A stretch of DNA of 64,000 bases. Origin: Nostoc sp. CMAA1605. Lineage in GTDB: Bacteria; Cyanobacteriota; Cyanobacteriia; Cyanobacteriales; Nostocaceae. Shown in pieces: positions 43,972 through 52,600 of this stretch. The notes under the pieces were generated by a model, which was not told the origin of the DNA, made no database searches, and saw only the letters and a program-made list of their open reading frames with translations. The stretch is from positions 121,866-185,865 of the forward strand of contig NZ_PJIZ01000002.1 of assembly GCF_021596505.1 (NCBI RefSeq), read 5' to 3'. The position numbers and the translations under genes were made by a program. Each line of letters opens with the position of its first letter. Positions within the stretch are counted from its first letter, which is position 1.

Positions 43972-45597
43972 GTGCAGATTTTACTGAAATTGCAGAAATC
44001 TTTAGTCTTATTTTTACTGTTAGCGATCGCAGGTTGTCAAAAAGTCCAATCCCAAAATACGCGCCTTCCTGCTTTGCCACAAGACCCCTTTGTGAAAGTT
44101 TACTTTAATCAGTCTGAGTCTAGTGAATATCGCGAACCTTACCGTCAGCAAACTCGACTAGGAGATAATTTAGAACAGCAAATTATTGAGACAATTTCTC
44201 AGGCTAAATCTACTATAGATATTGCAGTCCAAGAGTTACGTTTACCAGGAATTGCCAAGGCTTTAAGTGATAAACAAAAAGCAGGTATTCAAGTTAGAGT
44301 TATCTTAGAAAATAACTACAGTCGTCCTTGGAGTAGTTTTACAGATGCGGAAGTGAAGAAATTACCGCCAAGAGAAAAAGATAGATATCAAGAATATTTT
44401 AAATTTGTAGACCAAAATCAAGATAATCAACTCAGCCCAGAAGAAATTAACCAAAGGGATGCGTTAATCATTTTACAAACTGCCAAAATCCCTGTAATCG
44501 ATGATCGAGCGGATGGTTCAGCAGGTAGTAATTTGATGCACCATAAGTTTGTCATTGTTGATAATCGGATTGTGATTATTACTTCTGCCAATTTTACCTT
44601 AAGTGACTCTTTTGGTGATTTTACTAATCCTAGCAGCTTAGGAAATCCTAATAACTTTTTACAGATTGATAGTCCAGATTTAGCCAATTTATTCACAGAA
44701 GAATTTAATCTGATGTGGGGTGATGGGGTTGGTGGTAAACCCGATAGTAAATTTGGTGTCAATAAACCGGTGCGTCCGCCAAAAACGATTACATTAGGTG
44801 ATAACAAAATCACTGTGCATTTTTCACCTACATCACCTACCCAACCTTGGAGTAATACTAGTAATGGACTCATTGGCGAAACTTTAAATTCATCTACTCA
44901 ATCTGTAGATATGGCTTTGTTTGTGTTTTCCGAACAACGACTTGCCAATATTTTAGAAATTCGACATCAGCAAAATGTAGCGATTCGCGCACTGATTGAC
45001 AAGCAATTCGCCTATCGTCCTTATAGCGAAGCTTTAGACATGATGGGCGTAGCTTTAAGTAATAAATGTAAATATGAGTTGGATAATAAACCTTGGCAAA
45101 ATCCTCTCACCACTGTTGGTGTTCCCACATTACCCAAAGGTGATTTATTGCATCATAAATTTGCAGTGGTTGACCAAAAAACGGTAATCACAGGCTCTCA
45201 TAATTGGTCAGATGCGGCGAATGCGGCTAATGATGAGACTTTAATTATTATTGAAAATCCGAATATCGCTGCTCATTATGTGCGTGAATTTAATCGGCTT
45301 TACACTCAGGCAAAAGTTGGTGTCCCGGAAAATATCCAAGCTAAAATTCAAGCTGAACAAAAGCAATGTCCGCAAATCTCTGCTCCTAATAGTTCAGAGA
45401 AAACTATTAAACCCATTAATATTAATACAGCCAGTCTAGAAGAATTATCAACCTTGCCAGGGGTTGGTAATAAGTTAGCCCAAAAAATTATTACAGCCCG
45501 TCAACAGAAAAAATTCGCTTCTTTACAAGATTTAGAAAAAGTACCAGGTATCAGTGAGAGAATGATAGCTAATTGGCAAGGTTATATCGAATTGTAG
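43972..45597 (+). CDS. Phospholipase D-like lipoprotein with EF-hand-like loop and ComEA-type helix-hairpin-helix domain
   Basis: 541 residues from a GTG start. The signal peptide ends in the lipobox LAIAGC (C22), so it should be anchored to a membrane. Two HKD motifs of the PLD superfamily are complete: H191-K192...D197 in HHKFVIVDNR and H395-K396...D401 in HHKFAVVDQK. Between them an EF-hand-like calcium loop DQNQDNQLSPEE occurs at 147-158. Residues 481-541 form a ComEA-like double helix-hairpin-helix (INTASLEELSTLPGVGNKLA) that binds DNA non-specifically. The combination suggests an extracytoplasmic nuclease acting on DNA, possibly in DNA uptake or nutrient scavenging, rather than a lipase (inference). 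Confidence 0.85.
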   Translation: MQILLKLQKSLVLFLLLAIAGCQKVQSQNTRLPALPQDPFVKVYFNQSESSEYREPYRQQTRLGDNLEQQIIETISQAKSTIDIAVQELRLPGIAKALSDKQKAGIQVRVILENNYSRPWSSFTDAEVKKLPPREKDRYQEYFKFVDQNQDNQLSPEEINQRDALIILQTAKIPVIDDRADGSAGSNLMHHKFVIVDNRIVIITSANFTLSDSFGDFTNPSSLGNPNNFLQIDSPDLANLFTEEFNLMWGDGVGGKPDSKFGVNKPVRPPKTITLGDNKITVHFSPTSPTQPWSNTSNGLIGETLNSSTQSVDMALFVFSEQRLANILEIRHQQNVAIRALIDKQFAYRPYSEALDMMGVALSNKCKYELDNKPWQNPLTTVGVPTLPKGDLLHHKFAVVDQKTVITGSHNWSDAANAANDETLIIIENPNIAAHYVREFNRLYTQAKVGVPENIQAKIQAEQKQCPQISAPNSSEKTIKPININTASLEELSTLPGVGNKLAQKIITARQQKKFASLQDLEKVPGISERMIANWQGYIEL

Positions 45598-45721
45598 ATT
45601 ATCGCTTTTGTCTTAATTACGCCCCAAGTAGGGGAATTATTAATCTCTACTTCCAGAAAGAGGAAACTTGAGTGATTCAGTATCTAGGATAAACCCATAT
45701 TAGATAATTCGGAGTGGGTTT

Positions 45722-45967
45722 ATGCCTTACGAAAATAGAGATGAATTACCCGAAGAAATTAGAGAACAATTACCAGAACACGCCCAACAAATTTTTGTGG
45801 CGGCATTTAATGCAGCCCAAAGAGATGGTATGACCGAAAATGGTGCTACCGATGTGGCATGGAATAGTGTCAGAAATGAATATGAACAAGGTAGCGATCG
45901 CACATGGCACAGAAAACCCGAAGATCCAGCAGTACACAACAAATCTGTGGTTTCTGGTGGTAATTAG
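45722..45967 (+). CDS. chaB: ChaB family protein
   Basis: 81 residues. The whole protein follows ChaB: start MPYENRDELPEEIREQLPEH, then AQQIFVAAFNAAQ and the C-terminal DVAWNSVRNEYEQG and WHRKP. ChaB in E. coli was named as a putative cation transport regulator, but the biochemical role is unproven. Here there is no ChaA antiporter beside it. A terminator hairpin lies 32 bp after the stop. The preceding PLD gene ends 125 bp upstream, so it probably has its own promoter. Confidence 0.9.
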   Translation: MPYENRDELPEEIREQLPEHAQQIFVAAFNAAQRDGMTENGATDVAWNSVRNEYEQGSDRTWHRKPEDPAVHNKSVVSGGN

Positions 45968-45998
45968 TTCAGTTAATTTGCAATTCAATTAAAATCAA

Positions 45999-46030
45999 GG
46001 CGGTTTGTAGTTTCTATAAACCGCCTGTTT
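45999..46030 (+). terminator. Terminator after chaB
   Basis: GGCGGTTT (45999-46006) pairs with AAACCGCC (46018-46025) around a 12-base loop GTAGTTTCTATA-like segment, followed by TGTTTTG. Strength moderate because the T run is short. Confidence 0.7.
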
Positions 46031-46072
46031 TGGGTTAAATTGATCATTATTGACAATTTAACTCTTGTACAA

Positions 46073-46267
46073 ATGATTAAACTCGACCAATTTCTGAAAT
46101 ATCTAGGTATAGCACCGACTGGTGGTCAAGCCAAACTCATGATTAATGATGGGAATGTGCAAGTGAATGGTGCAGTTGAAACCCGGCGGGGACGAAAATT
46201 AGTATCAGAAGACCAAGTCACAGTCGCCGGAAAAACCTTCAAGGTGGGAGATATAATTCAAGAATAG
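46073..46267 (+). CDS. Small S4-domain RNA-binding protein
   Basis: 64 residues from ATG 46073 (MIKLDQFLKYLGIAPTGGQAK); an upstream reading from 46040 is less likely as it adds a tail without family match. It is a single S4 domain: the helix DQFLKYLGIAPTGGQAKLMI and the following loop DGNVQVNGAVETRRGRKL. It resembles the YaaA/RlbA-like S4 proteins that in other bacteria are found next to recF or act on ribosomal RNA complexes. Probably binds structured RNA, perhaps in translation quality control. Alone here between chaB and an NDH-2 gene. Confidence 0.85.
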   Translation: MIKLDQFLKYLGIAPTGGQAKLMINDGNVQVNGAVETRRGRKLVSEDQVTVAGKTFKVGDIIQE

Positions 46268-46481
46268 TTTTAGTGTGAGTTATCGTCTTTTCTAGAATTA
46301 ATTAAAATAGGCGATCGCTACTCTCTAAGAGTGGTAAAAAAATTTATCTTTCCTGACAATCCTATAACCCTATACCCCTACACCCCATTGCAACAAGATT
46401 TCGCTGGAATGGTCACAACACCGCAATAAATCATTACACTGAGAGTTAGTTGCCTGTCTGGGATGGATATCCTGTAGAAAC

Positions 46482-47687
46482 ATGACTGAACAGAATATGA
46501 GAATTGTTATCCTTGGTGGAGGCTTTGGTGGTCTCTACACAGCTTTGCGTTTAAGTCAATTACCTTGGGAATCTCAGCAAAAACCCGAAATTGTCTTGGT
46601 AGACCAAAGCGATCGCTTCCTATTTTCCCCCTTATTGTACGAATTACTCACCGGAGAACTACAAACTTGGGAAATCGCCCCTCCTTTTACAGAACTATTA
46701 GAAGGTACAGGGGTACGCTTTTATCAAGCTGTGGCTTCTGGAATTGACATTGACCAAAAACGAGTACATCTACAAAACGGCCCAGAAATTCCCTATGACC
46801 GCCTAGTATTAGCGTTAGGTGGAGAAACACCCCTAGATTTAGTTCCAGGTGCAACATCCTATGCTTACCCCTTCCGCACCGTCAATGATGTTTATCGCCT
46901 AGAAGAACAACTGCGAATTTTAGAAGAATCCGATGCGGAGAAAATTCGTGTTGCTATTGTCGGAGGTGGTTACAGTGGGGTGGAATTAGCTTGTAAATTA
47001 GCAGATAGACTCAAAGAAAGAGGCCGTTTCCGCCTCATTGAAATTAGCGACCAAATTTTAAGAACTTCCCCAGAATTTAACCGTGAAGCCGCCAAGAAAG
47101 CTTTAGAAGCACGGGGTGTATTTATCGACTTAGAAACCAAGGTTGAATCTATTACTCAAGACACCATCTCCTTGGAATACAAAAATCAAGTAGATACCAT
47201 CCCTTACGATTTAGCGATTTGGACTGTCGGGACAAAAGTCGCACCCGTTGTGAGAAACCTGCCTTTAAAACAAAATCAGCGTGGTCAAATCACCACCGAT
47301 ACAACCTTACAAGTTCTTGACCATCCAGAAATTTTTGCTTTGGGAGACTTAGCCGACTGTCTAGATGCAAATGGTCAACAAATCCCCGCTACAGCCCAAG
47401 CGGCTTTTCAACAAGCAGACTACGTAGGGTGGAACATCTGGGCTTCTTTGACACAACGTCCCCTCCTACCCTTCCGCTATCAACAGTTAGGGGAAATGAT
47501 GGCACTAGGCAAAGACAACGCTACCTTAACAGGTTTAGGAATCAAATTAGATGGTTCTCTAGCCTATGTTGCGCGTCGTCTGGCTTATTTGTATAGAATG
47601 CCCACATTTGATCATCAGCTCAAAGTAGGTTTTAATTGGTTAGTTCGTCCTATTATAGAAACAATTTCTGCTGTGACTAATGACTAA
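46482..47687 (+). CDS. ndbB: Type II NAD(P)H dehydrogenase, NdbB/NDC1-like
   Basis: 401 residues. Two dinucleotide-binding motifs: FAD site RIVILGGGFGGLYTAL near 7-22 and NAD(P)H site RVAIVGGGYSGVELAC near 155-170. The conserved EIFALGDLAD near 285 contacts FAD. The C-terminal segment YLYRMPTFDHQLKVGFNWL matches the NDC1/NdbB subgroup, whose members in cyanobacteria and plastids reduce the demethyl-phylloquinone precursor (vitamin K1 synthesis) and plastoquinone. No transmembrane helix; it probably sits on the membrane surface. The last residues and stop (AVTND) coincide with a heptamer repeat unit. Subgroup assignment is moderately sure. Confidence 0.8.
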   Translation: MTEQNMRIVILGGGFGGLYTALRLSQLPWESQQKPEIVLVDQSDRFLFSPLLYELLTGELQTWEIAPPFTELLEGTGVRFYQAVASGIDIDQKRVHLQNGPEIPYDRLVLALGGETPLDLVPGATSYAYPFRTVNDVYRLEEQLRILEESDAEKIRVAIVGGGYSGVELACKLADRLKERGRFRLIEISDQILRTSPEFNREAAKKALEARGVFIDLETKVESITQDTISLEYKNQVDTIPYDLAIWTVGTKVAPVVRNLPLKQNQRGQITTDTTLQVLDHPEIFALGDLADCLDANGQQIPATAQAAFQQADYVGWNIWASLTQRPLLPFRYQQLGEMMALGKDNATLTGLGIKLDGSLAYVARRLAYLYRMPTFDHQLKVGFNWLVRPIIETISAVTND

Positions 47688-47811
47688 TGTACGGGCGGGT
47701 TTAACCAAAATATCTGTTTGACAATGTGAATCTCTCACTGAACCCGCCCCTATTGACTATTGACTCAGCAATTGCTCCTAATCAAATTAAAATCTATTGT
47801 TAGCAAGTTTA

Positions 47812-48465
47812 ATGGAAAGACCCAAAGTTATTTTTTTAGATGCGGTGGGTACACTGTTTGGTGTTAAAGGCAGCGTCGGTAAAATTTATAGTCAGTTGGC
47901 ACTAGAATTTGGTGTGGAGGCTTCCCCAGAAGTTTTAGATCAAGCCTTTGTGCAGAGTTTTAAAGCTTCACCACCACCAATCTTTCCTGATACGGAATTA
48001 GAAGATATTCCCCAAAAAGAATTTGAATGGTGGCGGGCGATCGCTGTTAATACTTTTGAAAGTGCTGGTATTATCAATCAATTTGCTGACTTTTCTAGTT
48101 TTTTTAGCGAACTGTACATTCACTTTGGAACAGCCGAACCTTGGTTTGTTTACCCTGATGTTGTCCAATCCCTGAGTAACTGGAAACATTTGGGAATTGA
48201 ACTAGGCGTGTTGTCTAACTTTGATTCTCGGATTTATTCAGTCTTACAAGCGTTAGATTTGAGTCACTTTTTCCAGTCTGTGACAATTTCCACCCAAGTA
48301 GGCGCAGCCAAACCCCATTTCAAAATTTTTGTAGCTGCACTAGAAAAACATGATTGTTCCCCTGCATTAGCGTGGCATATTGGCGACAGTATTGTAGAAG
48401 ATTATCAAGGAGCAAAAGCAGCTGGGTTAAGAGGGATTTGGATTAATCGGGAAAAAGGTCAATAG
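47812..48465 (+). CDS. HAD-like hydrolase (HDHD3/REG-2-type)
   Basis: 217 residues from ATG 47812 (MERPKVIFLDAVGTLFG); the five codons upstream read from 47797 are less likely. HAD motif I is DAVGTLFG with the second acid replaced by V: the usual DxDGT nucleophile/acid pair is D-A-V, as seen in the REG-2/HDHD3 group. Motif II LGVLSNFD, motif III K in GAAKPHFKIF, and motif IV HIGDSIVEDYQGAKAAG are present. The missing general acid suggests altered or weak phosphatase activity. Substrate unknown. The stop TAG is within the first unit of a heptamer repeat tract. Confidence 0.8.
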   Translation: MERPKVIFLDAVGTLFGVKGSVGKIYSQLALEFGVEASPEVLDQAFVQSFKASPPPIFPDTELEDIPQKEFEWWRAIAVNTFESAGIINQFADFSSFFSELYIHFGTAEPWFVYPDVVQSLSNWKHLGIELGVLSNFDSRIYSVLQALDLSHFFQSVTISTQVGAAKPHFKIFVAALEKHDCSPALAWHIGDSIVEDYQGAKAAGLRGIWINREKGQ

Positions 48466-48596
48466 TCAATAGTCAATAGTCAATAGTCATTAGTCAACAA
48501 TTACCACTCATTACTCAGCACTCAGCACTCATTACTCATCACTCATTACTCATTACTCATTACTCATTACTCATTACTCATTACTCAGCACTCACC
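48460..48596. repeat. STRR tract
   Basis: AGTCAAT units (about 48461-48489) and then CATTACT/CACTCAT units (about 48509-48590). It fills the gap between the convergent HAD gene and the REC-HK gene and includes the HAD stop codon. Confidence 0.9.
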
Positions 48597-49668
48597 CTGG
48601 TAAAAAAACCGTAAACACTGACCCCCTGGGTTGATTGTTTTTGACGGTGATTGTACCGCCGTGGGCTTCAATGGCCATTTTGCAAAATGCTAATCCTAAA
48701 CCTAATTGAGACACTTCTGGCATGAGTGTTCCCACTTCGTATTTTTCAAAGATAATTTGTTTAGCTTCGTCGCTGATTCCTACACCAGAATCAGCAATCT
48801 GAATCATGACACTTTCTGGTCTACAATCATTCGTCTGCAAGATAACTTGAGAGTTTTTCGGGGAAAATTTGACAGCGTTGGATAATAAATTATCTATGAC
48901 TCTACGAAATATCAACGCATCTATATTCAGATGAATATGGGGTTGGGGAAAGTTGCTAATCAACTGGAGATTTTTTTGAGTTGCGATCGCTTCAAAACTA
49001 TTTAATGCTGATAAACATAAACTTACTAAATCAACATTAGTATAATTTAGTACCATTTTCCCTGACTCTAGTTTAGCCATGATCATTAAGTCATCAATCA
49101 AGGCTTGCAGTTGTTGTACGGAATTGACAATCTGCTCAACTTTGGTTTTCTGTCTCTCTGGGGGAAAATGAGGTAACTGGAGAATTTCGGTAGCTAGTAA
49201 AATCGAGGTCAGGGGATTACGCATATCATGCAGGATCATCTTCACCATGTCTTCTCGAAGATTTAGCAATGCTTGTAAGTCGTCATGCTGACGCTTGATG
49301 CGTAGCATAGAGTTGACCCTGGCACGCAACTCCAGTCCATTGACTGGTTTACTGATAAAGTCATCTGCACCTGCGGCCATACATCTGACCATATCTTCCT
49401 TTGCTGTCAAGGCTGTCACCATAATTATGGGAATATACTGCCATTGGCTATGGGATTTGATGTGTTTACAGACTTCTATCCCGTCTACATCGGGCATCAT
49501 CACATCTAATAAAATCACATCTGGTTGTACAATTTTGAGGCGTTCTATAACTCGTTGACCACTAGCAGCATAGTTTAATTCATAACCCTCGTTAAAAAGT
49601 AGGGCTTCAATTACGTCAAAGTTATCTGGTTCATCATCAATAACTAAAATAGAAGGCTGATTGTCCAT
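48592..49668 (-). CDS. Response regulator receiver-histidine kinase hybrid
   Basis: 358 residues. Receiver domain at about 5-122 with phospho-acceptor D55 (LLDVMMPDV), the acidic pair DDE at 11-13 and the conserved lysine in FISKPVNG. A short helix leads to a HisKA domain with H147 (ILHDMRNPLTSI) and then a HATPase_c domain with N box DNLLSNAVKFS, G1 ADSGVGIS and G2 LGLGLAFCKMAI. This order (REC before kinase) is common in cyanobacterial phosphorelays where an upstream kinase passes the phosphate on. The start lies 14 bp after the stop of the large hybrid kinase, its likely upstream partner. Confidence 0.93.
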   Translation of the reverse strand: MDNQPSILVIDDEPDNFDVIEALLFNEGYELNYAASGQRVIERLKIVQPDVILLDVMMPDVDGIEVCKHIKSHSQWQYIPIIMVTALTAKEDMVRCMAAGADDFISKPVNGLELRARVNSMLRIKRQHDDLQALLNLREDMVKMILHDMRNPLTSILLATEILQLPHFPPERQKTKVEQIVNSVQQLQALIDDLMIMAKLESGKMVLNYTNVDLVSLCLSALNSFEAIATQKNLQLISNFPQPHIHLNIDALIFRRVIDNLLSNAVKFSPKNSQVILQTNDCRPESVMIQIADSGVGISDEAKQIIFEKYEVGTLMPEVSQLGLGLAFCKMAIEAHGGTITVKNNQPRGSVFTVFLPG

Positions 49669-49682
49669 TTAATAATACGTGT

Positions 49683-52600
49683 TTACTTTGATAGCAAGTT
49701 TTGGATTATACCTGTAAGCTCCCGCAGTTTCACTGGTTTGTTTACATAATCATTTGCCCCTGCTTCGAGGCATTTTTCGCGATCGCCTGGCATAGCTAAA
49801 GCTGTTAATGCAATTATGGGAACATCGACTAATTTCTGATATTGACGAATGCGGCGGATGGCTTCTAAACCATTGATTTCTGGCATTTGAATATCCATCA
49901 AGATCAAACTGGGATTTTGAGATACAGCTAAATCAACGGCAGTCTGTCCGTTGGTTGCTAAGAGCAGCCTGTAACCTCTACTTTCAAGATAGCTAGAAAT
50001 TGTTTCAGTGTTGGATTGATTGTCTTCTGCTAAAAGAATTAGTGGTGATTTTGAGGCTAATGATTTAGGATTTGATAGGCTCTCTAAGCCTAATTGTACA
50101 TCCGCTTTAGCTGTGGGCAAAGTTAATTTTTGGTCTAAGTAAGGTAAACGCACCGTAAAACAACTACCTTTACCTACTTCGCTACTGACAGTTACATATC
50201 CACCATGTAGTTCTGCGATTTGACGCACTAAAGCTAGTCCTAATCCAGTACCCGTGTACTGACGATTCAGACGACTGTCAATCTGCACAAAGGATTGGAA
50301 GAGTTTATCCATATCTTCTGGGGCAATCCCAATACCTGTATCAATGACTGAAAAGCTCACCCAGTCTGCGTTTTGCTTTCTCCCGATGCCAACAACACTA
50401 TTCCCATTCAGGGAATTTTGGATTCTGCTTTCTTCAATTCTTTCTCGCCTCACAGCTAAAATCACAGAACCGCCTGCGGGGGTAAATTTCACTGCATTAT
50501 TGAGTAGATTAATTAAAACCTGTCGGATGCGGCGTTCATCGACAGCAATATTCCTGATGGTATTTTGAATATTGAGTTTGAGTTGAATTTGCTTTTGATG
50601 TGCTAGTTGTTTTACGAAGGTCAGACTAGACTCACATAAATAACAAACAGACACAGACGTAACTTGCAGTTCTAGTTTGCCCGCTTCGATTTTGGCTAAA
50701 TCCAGAATATCATTAATTAATTCTAGTAAGTGTTTACCACTACGTTCGATAGTCAATACAGCACGTTTTTGTTTATCAGTAATTTCTCCAAATACTCCTT
50801 CTAGCAACCCTTCCGACATTCCCAAAATGGCGTTTAGGGGTGTGCGGAGTTCATGACTCATACTGGCGAGGAATTCGTCTTTGTGGCGAGTGGCGCGGGC
50901 TAATTCTGTGTTGACACCAAGGAGCTGTTCATTAAGCATAGACAAGGCTACTTCTGCACGTTTGCGATCGCTCAATTCAATTTGCACTTGTTGATAGAGG
51001 TCGGCTTGCTGAATCGCCACAGATAATTGGCTAGCAATTTGTTGGAGTAAGTTAGCTTCATCGGATTGCCATTGACGCTTGCTTGAACAGGAGTGAACAC
51101 TGATCAATCCCCAAACTCTGGGAGAGTTATTTTCTACTTGCTGGACGATGGGCGCAACAATTTTGGATTTGACTTGCGTTTGTTCCATGAATTCCACAAG
51201 ACAATCACCCCAATCACCATGCTGCGGATCTTTAACGATACGAACGTTACCGTCACGGTAAAATTCATAACACTCTGGGGGAAAACATTTATTTTCCCAC
51301 AATATACTTTCAATAATGGGATATTCTGGCACAACCGATTCTTCTAGAACTACCCCTGACCCATCGTTCATGAGGCGAAAAATTAAGGCGCGGTCAGCTT
51401 GAAAGGTCTGTCTAACTTCATTAACTGCGGCTTTGAGAATGACTTGCAAATCTAGGGATTGACGAATATGTTGTGTAATACTTCTAAGTAGTCGTTCGCG
51501 CTGTGCTTGTTTTTGGAAGATTTCTTCGGCTTGTTTGCGGTCACTAATATCTTGAACTGCACCAATTAAATATTGTGCTTCTTCAGCTAGCGATCGCACC
51601 AGGGACACTGTCAAATATACCCAAATAGTATGTCCTTGTTTGTGTAGATAGCGTTTTTCCACAGCATAGGTAGCAATTTCTCCCGCCAACAGACTCTGCA
51701 TATACTGTTTGTCAACACTCAGGTCTTCAGGATGAGTAAATTGCTTGTAGCTGGCACCCAACAATTCTGCTTCTGTATACCCAGTAATTTCACCAAATTT
51801 TTGATTAATTCTGATTAAATTACCCTGAATATCGGCTTCTACCATCCCCACATTTGCTTGTTCAAAGGTGGCGCGGAAGCGGGCTTCACTATTTTGCAGT
51901 GCGGCTGTGCGCTGAGTAATTTTGACTTCTAGTTGTTCATTGAGTTTTTCTAAGGCGGTTGTGGCGCGTTGGCGGGCTAATTCGGCGGCAGCGCGGGCTG
52001 CAAATACTTGTAATGTGGTTTTGATGCGTTCTGGTTCTTCAAGGGGGCGTGTATCGAGAATACAGAGGTTGCCAATCACAACACCATCATTATCCCGTAG
52101 GGCAATGCCTAAGTAACTTTCGGCTTGCATTGCGGCTAGATATGGATCATCAGGAAATTCTTGGGTGATCTGGTTGGGGCAGTAATATATGCCCTCAATT
52201 AGTGACTTTTCACAGGGGGTAGAGGTGATGCTGTAAGTCATGGGGGGTTGCAATTCCCCATAGGCACAAGACCCCAACGCCTGGAGACGATCGCCAATGA
52301 GTTCTAAGACGAATACATAAGGTACATTCAGTGCCTCGGCAGTATACCGCACTAAGGCGGGAAAAAACTCTGAACCTGTGACCGTAGCCGTACCTTCTAC
52401 GAGGGTGCGTAAGGATTCTTCTGCGCGTTTACGGGCAGTGAAGTCGGCAGCAGTGCCAATCAACCGATAAATTCGCCCACTTTCCTCTGTTAAGGGTTTG
52501 AGGGTGACTAATAACCAATAGCTACAATTTGTGTGATGGTTAGTAAAGTACCCTTCAAAGGAAAAAGGTTCTCCGGTGGCGACGCAAGCATCATACTTTT

